From: a virus
Length of the DNA: 37,391 nt
Direction: 5' to 3' (one strand)
IMG/VR virus record: IMGVR_UViG_3300019776_000202
Span: 1-37,391 of that record
This document shows positions 12,925 through 19,207 of this stretch, in pieces. The notes below the pieces were generated by a model, which was not told the origin of the DNA, did not search any database, and was given only the letters and a program-made list of their open reading frames with translations. Numbering within the stretch: the first letter of the stretch is position 1; each line of letters starts with the position of its first letter. Made by a program: the position numbers and the translations under genes.

Positions 12925-13292
12925 CCAACTCGTGGACGATCCGGTTGCCCTACACGACACCTCCCCTCGCCATGAACGACCGGATGCACTGGGCGAAGAA
13001 GGCCGCCATCACCAAGGAAGTCCGCTCCACCACGGCCACACTCACCCGCGTGCTCCACATCCCCGCCTGTCAGCGCATCCACGTCACCCTCCACTACGTC
13101 CCACGGGACAGCCGCAGGCGTGACCCGGAGGGCCTCGTCGCCACCCAGAAGCCGTGCATCGACGGCCTCGTCGACGCCGGAATCGTCGCGGATGACAGCC
13201 CCGAGTACCTCACCTGGAGCCCCCCCGTCATCGACCCCGCCAACTCCAACGAGCCCCACCTCTACCTACTGATCGAGGAGATCACCCCGTGA
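12921..13292 (+). CDS. RusA-like Holliday junction resolvase
   Basis: This 123-residue protein begins with GTG in a GTGA overlap. RusA-family features are a proline-rich start (TTPPLAMNDRMHW), a basic R-x-x-T helix, and the core R-R-D-P-E-G-L...K-P-C-I-D-G-L-V-D-A-G-I-V-A-D-D pattern. The spaced aspartates of that core bind metal in the active site. RusA cuts four-way junctions symmetrically and helps resolve recombination intermediates before packaging. It is consistent with the RecB-type nuclease, RecT-like protein and endonuclease VII encoded nearby. The first conserved Asp-x-Asp-Asn motif is degenerate (RDPEGL), so activity is likely but not certain. Confidence 0.82.
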   Translation: MTNSWTIRLPYTTPPLAMNDRMHWAKKAAITKEVRSTTATLTRVLHIPACQRIHVTLHYVPRDSRRRDPEGLVATQKPCIDGLVDAGIVADDSPEYLTWSPPVIDPANSNEPHLYLLIEEITP

Positions 13293-13633
13293 GCCTGCCG
13301 TGGGTCCGACTGGACACCGCCATCGCCGACCACCCCAAGATGCTCGCCCTCATGGACGCGAAGAAGCACCGCGCCGCCTTGGCGTACATCCTTGGCATCA
13401 CCTACAGCGGCCGGCACGAGCTCGACGGCTTCATACCCGTGGCCGCCCTTCCCTTCATCCACGCCACCAAGAGCGACGCCGCGGCACTGTGCGAGGTCGA
13501 CATGTGGTTCACCTGCCCCGGAGGCTGGCGCATCAACGGCTGGGACGAGTACCAGGTCAGCAGCGAGGACTCGCGGAAACGGCGCCAGCGGGCGCAGGAA
13601 GCGGCCAACAAGCGATGGGGGAATGAGGCGTGA
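13289..13633 (+). CDS. Replisome-organiser-like / winged-helix replication protein (short)
   Basis: This 114-residue protein starts at GTG in a GTGA overlap. Its sequence (WVRLDTAIADHPKMLALMDA, then RAALAYILGITYSGRHELDG and WFTCPGGWRINGWDEYQ) resembles the N-terminal winged-helix domain found in phage replication initiation or helicase-loader proteins, ending in a basic helix (SRKRRQRAQEAANKRWG). Full-size family members have an extra C-terminal helicase-interaction domain, which is missing here. No DNA polymerase, primase or helicase gene is visible elsewhere in the window, so this may be the main phage contribution to replication initiation. The assignment is by pattern and context. Confidence 0.6.
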   Translation: MSLPWVRLDTAIADHPKMLALMDAKKHRAALAYILGITYSGRHELDGFIPVAALPFIHATKSDAAALCEVDMWFTCPGGWRINGWDEYQVSSEDSRKRRQRAQEAANKRWGNEA

Positions 13634-14160
13634 TGCAGTGCAGCCGATGCGGGTCCGAGAGGCCACGCTCCGAGTTCGGACCGAGCGCGGAGCGGTGGCC
13701 GTCCCAGCGGGAATGCCATGCCTGCGCGCGTGGCCGCCAGCAGCGACGACGCCATGGGCTCATCGCGGCCGAGCGGCAGCAGATCGCCGATCACCAAGGC
13801 GGCTGCGCCATCTGCGGGCACACAGAGCCAGGCACACACGGCTGGGTCATTGACCACGACCGCTCCTGCTGCAACGGTGACGCCAGCTGCCCCAAGTGCC
13901 GACGCGGCGTCCTGTGCCACTGGTGCAACTCCATGCTCGGCTACGCCTTCGACCGCGCCGCCACCCTGCGGGCCGCCATTGACTACCTCGAGCAACGGGA
14001 TGCCACAGACCCGTGCAAGTGGCATATGCCAGTGGCATGTGCGCCCGGCATCTGCGGTCAGCACATGCACGGACGTAACGGACGAGACGGACTGACGCAC
14101 GTGGTGGTTACCCCAGCAGATGACATGACTCTTCGTAACGTGCGCGAGGTGCAAGCATGA
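13633..14160 (+). CDS. Recombination endonuclease VII-like protein
   Basis: This 175-residue protein has two N-terminal Cys pairs (C-S-R-C near residue 3 and C-H-A-C near 28). An endonuclease VII core follows: C-A-I-C-G-H, then W-V-I-D-H-D, C-C-N-G, C-P-K-C-R-R-G and L-C-H-W-C-N-S-M-L-G. The His/Asp and Asn residues form the His-Me (beta-beta-alpha metal) active site, and the cysteines bind zinc. T4 endonuclease VII resolves branched DNA before packaging. The extra C-terminal tail of about 45 residues has further His/Cys residues and is not typical. It overlaps the previous gene by one base and lies next to the RusA-like gene, so two different junction resolvases are encoded side by side. Confidence 0.88.
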   Translation: MQCSRCGSERPRSEFGPSAERWPSQRECHACARGRQQRRRHGLIAAERQQIADHQGGCAICGHTEPGTHGWVIDHDRSCCNGDASCPKCRRGVLCHWCNSMLGYAFDRAATLRAAIDYLEQRDATDPCKWHMPVACAPGICGQHMHGRNGRDGLTHVVVTPADDMTLRNVREVQA

Positions 14161-14945
14161 GTCATTCGTCGCGGTGTGTGATCTGCAACCATCCCGCCAA
14201 CGCCCAGGCCGGCGAACGCATCGCCTGCCCCAGCTGCGAGACCCGCATGCGCGACCAGCTCCACGACGTCCTCGAGTTCTACGCCCTTGCCGAAGGCGAA
14301 CTCATCCCCGGCTCAGGCGGAGGAGGCCGCGGCACCGAACGCTCCATCGGCGTCCGCATCGCCGCCCTGGACTTCCTTGCCGGCCACGACGCCGTCGCCA
14401 TCCTCGCCTCTTGGGAAGACAACCTCCGCGACCACTACGAACTCACCGACACCCCCACCACCCTCACCAGGCCCTCACCGCTGCTCAGTCGTTCCGTCAC
14501 CTTCATCACCACCTGGCTACCCCGCGCCTGCACCGACTTCCCCCAGATCGACGACCTCGCCACCGAACTCCGCGAATGCTGGTCCCTCGCCCAATCCGCA
14601 GCCCGCGTCTCACCCGCCCGATCCCTGTCCATCACCTGCGTCGCCGACGACGAACGCCACCAAGACGGCATCTGCGGCAAACGCATCCCCGTCGGCATCG
14701 ACGAGATCCGCGGGCGCGTCACCTGCAAGCGATGCCGCACCGACTGGGACGTCCCCCACCTCATGCACGTCGCCATCGCCACACCAGGCGCCGAGCTCTG
14801 GGCCGACCCCGAAGCTGCTGCCGGCTGGTTCAACGTCAACACCAGCACCCTCCGACGCTGGGCCATCGCCGGGCGCATCACCCGCGACCACGGCCGCTAC
14901 GAGCTCCACTCCATCCACACCGCCATCGCCGAGCACACCGCATGA
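14157..14945 (+). CDS. Zinc-ribbon/helix-turn-helix DNA-binding protein
   Basis: This 262-residue protein has an N-terminal C-V-I-C...C-P-S-C zinc ribbon (about residues 7-28), a long helical middle, a second Cys set (C-V-A-D...C-G-K-R...C-K-R-C, about 157-193) and a C-terminal MerR-like helix-turn-helix (AAGWFNVNTSTLRRWAIAGR followed by a short wing). It is a common actinophage early protein; its role as an early-late regulator or replication factor is not established. It is the last gene before a non-coding gap with a promoter-like segment and a terminator, so it ends the main early operon. Confidence 0.72.
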   Translation: MSHSSRCVICNHPANAQAGERIACPSCETRMRDQLHDVLEFYALAEGELIPGSGGGGRGTERSIGVRIAALDFLAGHDAVAILASWEDNLRDHYELTDTPTTLTRPSPLLSRSVTFITTWLPRACTDFPQIDDLATELRECWSLAQSAARVSPARSLSITCVADDERHQDGICGKRIPVGIDEIRGRVTCKRCRTDWDVPHLMHVAIATPGAELWADPEAAAGWFNVNTSTLRRWAIAGRITRDHGRYELHSIHTAIAEHTA

Positions 14946-15040
14946 ACAACGTTGCGAAGGCACTACGCAAGGAAAACCACAGGGCGCACGATGCACGCTA
15001 CAGTGTGATTGTCTGGTACTCGTGTGACCAGAACCTTGAA
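14946..15040. promoter_or_regulatory. Intergenic region with repressor-site-like sequences
   Basis: This gap between 14945 and 15083 contains GGCACTACG (14959-14967) and ACGCTACA (14995-15002), both also found in the operator-like region at 6746-6763. A possible -10 box (TACAGT) lies at about 14999-15004, without a convincing -35. It may be a secondary operator or promoter. An in-frame ATG at 14942 runs through the gap to the next gene, but the terminator and the good ribosome site at 15074 argue against that start. Confidence 0.3.
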
Positions 15041-15062
15041 CCCCGAGCCCACCCGCTCGGGG
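15041..15062 (+). terminator. Intrinsic terminator after the main early operon
   Basis: Arms CCCCGAGC (15041-15048) and GCTCGGGG (15055-15062) pair perfectly around a six-base loop and are followed by TTTCCTC. This is a compact terminator shape, located 20 bases before the next gene's start. Confidence 0.72.
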
Positions 15063-15082
15063 TTTCCTCGCATAGGAGACCA

Positions 15083-15265
15083 ATGGCGCTGTCGCTCGCC
15101 GACATAGACGAGGCACTCGAGCACCTGCGCTCAGTCCCCGAAGCCGAGCGCGGCGCCCCCTGGTCCGCGTACCTCGACTCCCTCCTCGAGCAGCGCGTCC
15201 TCCTCGCCGGCACCGACGCGCAGCTGCGCGAGACCCGCATCGTCACGTTCAGCGAGACCCGATGA
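15083..15265 (+). CDS. Small helical protein of unknown function
   Basis: This 60-residue protein starts 4 bases after an AGGAGA ribosome site. The sequence is helical and charged (ALSLADIDEALEHLRSVPEA and LDSLLEQRVLLAGTD). No known family is recognised. It is coupled by an ATGA overlap to the SAM methyltransferase gene, so a partner role is possible. The reading frame continues upstream to 14942, but the intervening terminator makes the short form more likely. Confidence 0.6.
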   Translation: MALSLADIDEALEHLRSVPEAERGAPWSAYLDSLLEQRVLLAGTDAQLRETRIVTFSETR

Positions 15266-15846
15266 CCGCCACGAAAACAGGGGGGGCAGGTATGGCCCTC
15301 ACCCTCGCCGACATCTACCCGGCCCACTCCGCTCCCGCAGGCTGGGGCGACAAGGGCACGGCTCACGACTACCTGCCCATCTACCAGCGCGAGATCACCC
15401 GCACTACGGGCGTGACGCTGCTGGAGATCGGCGTCTACGCCGGGCACTCCATCGCCATGTGGCGGGAGTACCTGACCGACTCCACTGTCATCGGCCTCGA
15501 CATCGACCTCAGCCACCTCGAGTACGGCGGCCTCGACATCCACCAATGCGACGGCACCAACGGCGCCGACGTCGAAGCCACCCTCCCCGGCCTCACCTAC
15601 GACTACGTCATCGACGACGGATCACACACCATCGCCGACCAGCTCGCCAGCCTCGCCGTGTTCCTCCCGCTCATGAATCCCGATGGCCGCTACTTCATCG
15701 AGGACATCACCGGGGACGCCGCACTCAGCGCCATCTGCCAGTACCTCGGCGACCACGGCTACGACGACATCGACATCTACGACGGCCGCGGCCCCGGCCG
15801 CCAGTCCGACGAGATCCTCCTCACGGTACGCATCCCCGCCCCATGA
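15262..15846 (+). CDS. SAM-dependent methyltransferase (class I, sugar O-methyltransferase-like)
   Basis: This 194-residue protein has a Rossmann-type methyltransferase fold. The SAM-binding motif LLEIGVYAGHSIAMW lies at about 53-67, an acidic residue after the second strand at V-I-G-L-D-I-D (about 76-82), and a post-motif D-Y-V-I-D-D-G-S-H (about 114-122). The G-T-A-H-D-Y start and the DDGSH segment resemble macrolide/sugar O-methyltransferases and related enzymes rather than DNA methylases; there is no D-P-P-Y or N-P-P-Y motif. The substrate is unknown. Sugar methylation would fit the glycosyltransferase cassette at 25433-28684, but the two lie 10 kb apart. Confidence 0.8.
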   Translation: MTATKTGGAGMALTLADIYPAHSAPAGWGDKGTAHDYLPIYQREITRTTGVTLLEIGVYAGHSIAMWREYLTDSTVIGLDIDLSHLEYGGLDIHQCDGTNGADVEATLPGLTYDYVIDDGSHTIADQLASLAVFLPLMNPDGRYFIEDITGDAALSAICQYLGDHGYDDIDIYDGRGPGRQSDEILLTVRIPAP

Positions 15847-16163
15847 TCCCCGGCGTGCGGCGCGTCTGCCTCACATGCGGCACCCTCACCAGCAACGGCA
15901 GCCACTGCGAGAACTGCGCACAGCAGAAGGAACGCACCCGCAGCAGGCAGCGCGGCACACGCCACTACACCGGCGACTACCGCAGACGAGCCGCCCAAGT
16001 CAGAGCCAACGCCACCGAATGCTGGCTCTGCCACGAAGGCGCGAAGGCAGACGACCCATGGACCGCCGACCACGTAGTACCAGGCGACCCCACCTCCCCA
16101 CTCGCGCCCGCCCATCGATCATGCAACTCGCGTCGAGGCAATCGACCCTCGATGATCCAGTGA
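15843..16163 (+). CDS. HNH endonuclease upstream of the terminase genes
   Basis: This 106-residue protein starts at an ATGA overlap with the methyltransferase. It has an N-terminal zinc ribbon (C-L-T-C...C-E-N-C) and an HNH core: C-W-L-C, then T-A-D-H-V-V-P-G, H-R-S-C-N-S-R-R-G-N. The His, Asn and His-type residues form the metal-bound nuclease site. HNH proteins near terminase genes can take part in DNA packaging (HK97 gp74 is the known example) or be homing enzymes. This one lies just before the small terminase gene across a 118-base gap with hairpins, so a packaging role is plausible. Confidence 0.84.
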   Translation: MIPGVRRVCLTCGTLTSNGSHCENCAQQKERTRSRQRGTRHYTGDYRRRAAQVRANATECWLCHEGAKADDPWTADHVVPGDPTSPLAPAHRSCNSRRGNRPSMIQ

Positions 16164-16281
16164 TCAAGACCGGGGCACGATCCCGGGGTGGGGTCGAAAC
16201 TGGCGACTCCCTGTGGACAACTACCCGCTTGTTACTCACGCGCACACCGTTCCGTAAGTCACAGCCAACCCGGAGGTTTGT
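16164..16281. other. Non-coding gap upstream of terS with two hairpins (candidate packaging site)
   Basis: The gap holds a short hairpin (CCGGGG at 16170-16175 with TCCCGG at 16181-16186) and a second one (16190-16196 with 16204-16210, seven pairs with one G-T, loop AAACTGG). Neither has a T-run. A GGAGG ribosome site (16271-16275) serves terS. Packaging sites often lie beside terS; identity as cos or pac cannot be shown from sequence alone. Confidence 0.3.
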
Positions 16282-16722
16282 ATGGCCCGCACCGGCCGCC
16301 CTCCGAAGCCCATCGAAGAGCACAAGCGCACCGGCACGTACAACGCGACGAAGCACGGGCCGCGAAACGGGCTTGCCGCTGTGGCTCCCATCGAGCCGGC
16401 CGCCGTCTCCCCATTTGAGCGTGACGCGCTGGCCGTTCTCGATGAGGTGCTTGAGCTGGGCGTCCACTGGCTTGCCCGTACGGATGCGCCAAGCCTGGTG
16501 ATGCTGCGCGACATGCTCGAGGAGCGTGGCCCTCTGCGTGTTGGTGCGATGGCTGGCAGCACTGAGGATCGCAAGGCGTTGCGCGACTTGGACAAGCAGA
16601 TCATGTCGCTGCTTGCCGATCTCGGCTTCAATCCCGCCGCGAGGTCTCGCCTGGGCTTGGCCGAGGTGAAGGCGAAGTCCAAGTTGGAAGAGCTGCGCGA
16701 GCGTCAGGCCCGCAACTCGTAG
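16282..16722 (+). CDS. terS: Terminase small subunit (P27-like)
   Basis: This 146-residue protein starts 6 bases after GGAGG. The N-terminal G-R-P-P-K-P basic hook is typical of P27-family small terminases. It is followed by a helical DNA-binding and oligomerisation region (ERDALAVLDEVLELGVHWLA, then the helical LRDMLEERGPLRVG and KALRDLDKQIMSLLADLGFN pieces). The C-terminus (SKLEELRERQARNS) is a charged helix that likely contacts the large subunit. It recognises the packaging site and regulates the large subunit's ATPase and nuclease. Its stop is followed by two hairpins and an HNH gene before terL. Codon choice here is less GC-rich at third positions than in the early operon. Confidence 0.9.
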   Translation: MARTGRPPKPIEEHKRTGTYNATKHGPRNGLAAVAPIEPAAVSPFERDALAVLDEVLELGVHWLARTDAPSLVMLRDMLEERGPLRVGAMAGSTEDRKALRDLDKQIMSLLADLGFNPAARSRLGLAEVKAKSKLEELRERQARNS

Positions 16723-16730
16723 TCACAGAC

Positions 16731-16753
16731 AGCCCCGACTGATCCTCGGGGCT
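16731..16753 (+). terminator. Hairpin after terS
   Basis: AGCCCCGA (16731-16738) pairs perfectly with TCGGGGCT (16746-16753) around a seven-base loop. It is the first of two adjacent hairpins between terS and the HNH gene and may attenuate transcription. Confidence 0.6.
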
Positions 16754-16754
16754 A

Positions 16755-16786
16755 GGAACGCCCGCATCCCTAGGTGCGGGCGTTCC
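16755..16786 (+). terminator. Second, stronger hairpin between terS and the HNH gene
   Basis: GGAACGCCCGCA (16755-16766) and TGCGGGCGTTCC (16775-16786) form a perfect 12-base stem with loop TCCCTAGG, and a related TTCCTAGG follows. With the preceding hairpin it gives a tandem structure marking the left edge of the HNH gene. Confidence 0.65.
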
Positions 16787-16806
16787 GCATTCCTAGGGGA
16801 GTAGCC

Positions 16807-17511
16807 ATGCCAGCAGCATCGGAAGAACGGTTCGGGGTCTGCGTCGAGTGCGGTGCGACGTTCAAGTCCAGCTCGTCCGGTCCTGTCGCCAAGTTCTGCT
16901 CAGGTGGCTGCCGGTACGCAGTGCGGCTTGCCCGTTCAAGAGAGCTGCGCGAACTTCGCCGGCCGCTGTCGTCCTGCCTGAATCCGTACTGCCGGCACCT
17001 GTTCTCAGAGCGGTGGCGCACGGCGTACTGCTCGGCAGAGTGCGCCGTCGTCGCTCGAGAGTGCGGCAGGGGCAAAGAGGCCGGGGAGTCTGCCGCTATC
17101 CGATTGGGATTCCTGGACGCTTGCCGCATCTTCTACGTGGACTGTGTTGATTGCGGCTGCGTCACAGTACGGCGATGGAAGGCGTCCGGCAGGCTGCCGT
17201 GCTGTCGCCCATGCGCTCGCCGTCGAAACGCGGCGCATAACGCCCGCAAGAATCACGCACGCCGGGCCGCAGGCCCCAAGGTGCTCACCATCTTCCAGAT
17301 CGCTGAGCGCGATGGTCGCAAGTGCTCTGTCTGTGGACGCCTTGTCGACATGTCTCTATCCGGTAGAGCCAAGTGGGGACCAACTATCGAGCACCTGACG
17401 CCCGTCAGTAAGGGCGGCACGAATGAGCCTGACAACCTGGCGCTGTCGCATCGCCACTGCAACACGTCCCGTGGCAACCGTGGACCCGTCCAACTGCTGA
17501 TGTCTGCCTGA
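16807..17511 (+). CDS. Multi-zinc HNH endonuclease between terminase subunits
   Basis: This 234-residue protein has several Cys pairs: C-V-E-C near residue 12, C-S-G-G-C near 33, C-L-N-P-Y-C near 57, C-S-A-E-C near 75, C-V-D-C-G-C near 112 and C-C-R-P-C near 129. A C-terminal HNH domain follows, with C-S-V-C, I-E-H-L-T-P-V-S-K-G-G-T-N, and H-R-H-C-N-T-S-R-G-N. The N-terminal zinc array probably binds DNA. Its place between terS and terL, its looser codon use with more A/T at third positions than the early genes, and flanking hairpins all suggest a homing-type acquisition. A role in terminase cleavage is also possible, since HNH proteins beside terminase genes assist packaging in some phages. 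A GTG terL start follows two bases after its stop region. Confidence 0.82.
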   Translation: MPAASEERFGVCVECGATFKSSSSGPVAKFCSGGCRYAVRLARSRELRELRRPLSSCLNPYCRHLFSERWRTAYCSAECAVVARECGRGKEAGESAAIRLGFLDACRIFYVDCVDCGCVTVRRWKASGRLPCCRPCARRRNAAHNARKNHARRAAGPKVLTIFQIAERDGRKCSVCGRLVDMSLSGRAKWGPTIEHLTPVSKGGTNEPDNLALSHRHCNTSRGNRGPVQLLMSA

Positions 17512-17512
17512 G

Positions 17513-19027
17513 GTGGCACCCCGCAAGCCGAAGGCGTGGCCTCCGGCGATCCTGACGCCCGTACCGCTGGCTGACCGCAAGCGCGGTGACGGCCGAGTCG
17601 CTGCGGACTTCATCGAGGCGATGTGCCCGCAGGTCAAGGACTCCATCGGCGGCCACGCAGGGGAGCCGTTGCACCTGCGCCCCTGGCAACGCGAGCTGCT
17701 CATCCACCTGTTCGCCAAGCGAGCGGACAAGCGATACCGGCACCGCACCGCGTTGGTGGGGCTGGCCCGCAAGAACGGTAAGTCGGCGCTTGGGTCGGGC
17801 ATCGCGCTTTATGGCCTGCTCATGGGCCCGAAGGGCGGCGAGGTCTACTCCTGCGCCGCCGACCGGGAGCAGGCGCGCATCGTGTTCGGCTCGGCCCGTG
17901 CGATGGTCGAGGCGTCCCCGGAGCTGTCCGACCAGGTGAAGCTCTACCGAGACGCCATCGAGGTCCCCTCGACCGGCAGCGTCTACCGCGTCCTGTCCGC
18001 AGAGGCGTTCACGAAAGAGGGGCTGTCCCCGACCCTGACCATCTACGACGAGCTGCACGCGGCCCCGACCGACGAGCTGTTCAACGTCATGACCCTCGCG
18101 CAGGGCGCCCGCCAGTCCCCGCTCACGCTCGGCATCACCACTGCCGGGGTCCGCTCGGACTCCACCGGGCAAGACTCCGTCTGCTACCGCCTCTACCAGC
18201 ACGGCATGAAGGTCGCATCTGGCGAGATCGACGACCCATCGTTCTTCATGGCGTGGTGGCAAGGCAGCGAGGACGCGGACCACCGTGACCCGAGGTCGTG
18301 GCCCTCAGCAAATCCCGGCATCGGCGACCTTGTCGACATCGAGGACTTCACGTCCGCGGTGAAGCGCACCCCCGAGGCCGAGTTCAAGATCAAGCGCCTG
18401 AACATGTGGGTCAACGCCGCGCAGGCGTGGCTGCCCTCCGGCATGTGGGGCAAGCTCGACCAGGCCGAGCAGATCGACCCCGACGTCCCCGTCGTGGTCG
18501 GCTTCGACGGATCGTTCTCCAACGACTCCACCTGCCTCGTCGGCTGCACCATCGAGTCGAAGCCGCGCATCTTCCTTATCCGCGCATGGGAGAAGCAGCC
18601 GACCGATGACGACACCTGGCGTGTCCCGATCGGCGAGGTCGAGCACGAGGTCATGTCGCTGCCCAGTCGGTACAACATGATCGAGCTGTGCTGCGACCCA
18701 TTCCGGTGGGCGCGCGAGATGGAGTCGTGGGCCGCCGCAGGGCTGCCTGTCGTGGAGTACAACTCCTCGTCACCTGCGCGCATGGTGCCGGCGACCGCCA
18801 AGTTCTACGACGCCGTCACGTCCGACGGCATCGCTCACGACCACAACCCCACGCTTGCGCGGCACATCGACAACTGCGCAGTCAAGACTGACCGGCTCGG
18901 GCCGCGCATCGTGAAAGAGCACCGCGGCTCGCCCCGCAAGATCGATGCGGCTGTCTGTGCCGTCCTCGCGTTCGACCGCGCGACAGCGCAGCGGGAAGCA
19001 CCACCCCCCGCCGTCAACTTCTACTAG
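17513..19027 (+). CDS. terL: Terminase large subunit
   Basis: This 504-residue protein starts with GTG. The ATPase domain shows a Walker A-like G-L-A-R-K-N-G-K-S (83-91), a Walker B L-T-I-Y-D-E-L-H-A (175-183) and a coupling segment T-T-A-G-V-R (209-214). The C-terminal nuclease domain has V-G-F-D-G-S-F-S-N-D (about 329-338) with the metal-binding Asp and a final D-A-A-V-C-A-V-L-A-F segment (about 484-493). It cuts concatemeric DNA and drives it into the prohead through the portal. The sequence is of the HK97-like Terminase_1 type. It follows the HNH gene with no gap and precedes a tiny membrane protein and the portal. Confidence 0.96.
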   Translation: MAPRKPKAWPPAILTPVPLADRKRGDGRVAADFIEAMCPQVKDSIGGHAGEPLHLRPWQRELLIHLFAKRADKRYRHRTALVGLARKNGKSALGSGIALYGLLMGPKGGEVYSCAADREQARIVFGSARAMVEASPELSDQVKLYRDAIEVPSTGSVYRVLSAEAFTKEGLSPTLTIYDELHAAPTDELFNVMTLAQGARQSPLTLGITTAGVRSDSTGQDSVCYRLYQHGMKVASGEIDDPSFFMAWWQGSEDADHRDPRSWPSANPGIGDLVDIEDFTSAVKRTPEAEFKIKRLNMWVNAAQAWLPSGMWGKLDQAEQIDPDVPVVVGFDGSFSNDSTCLVGCTIESKPRIFLIRAWEKQPTDDDTWRVPIGEVEHEVMSLPSRYNMIELCCDPFRWAREMESWAAAGLPVVEYNSSSPARMVPATAKFYDAVTSDGIAHDHNPTLARHIDNCAVKTDRLGPRIVKEHRGSPRKIDAAVCAVLAFDRATAQREAPPPAVNFY

Positions 19028-19039
19028 AAGGGATAGCCC

Positions 19040-19207
19040 ATGCGCGCACGTCTCGCCCGGCTGATCCCCGCAGGCCATGACCTTGCCCAGGCTGTCGGCG
19101 CCCTCACGGTCGCTGTCGGCGTCGGCCTCATCTTCGGACTCGGTGCGGCGCTGATCGTCGCGGGCACCGGCGTCCTGCTGTACGGGATCGCAGGGGAGCG
19201 CGGCTGA
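19040..19207 (+). CDS. Small two-helix membrane protein between terL and portal
   Basis: This 55-residue protein starts after GAAGGGA. It has two hydrophobic stretches (about residues 20-35, ALTVAVGVGLIFGLG, and 36-50, AALIVAGTGVLLYGI) with a basic N-terminus (RARLARLIPAGHD). Tiny membrane proteins between terminase and portal are frequent in actinophages but have no known role. The next gene starts in the last base of its stop, so it is transcribed and translated with the head operon. Confidence 0.65.
   Translation: MRARLARLIPAGHDLAQAVGALTVAVGVGLIFGLGAALIVAGTGVLLYGIAGERG

Noticed and set aside
14942-15082. An N-terminal extension of the 15083 gene starting in an ATGA overlap at 14942
   Set aside because: The extension crosses a perfect terminator hairpin and has unusual composition; AGGAGA before 15083 gives a better start. 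Not fully excluded.
16190-16210. A tRNA T-arm-like sequence before terS
   Set aside because: The loop and stem superficially resemble a T-arm, but no anticodon arm or acceptor stem can be drawn around it.
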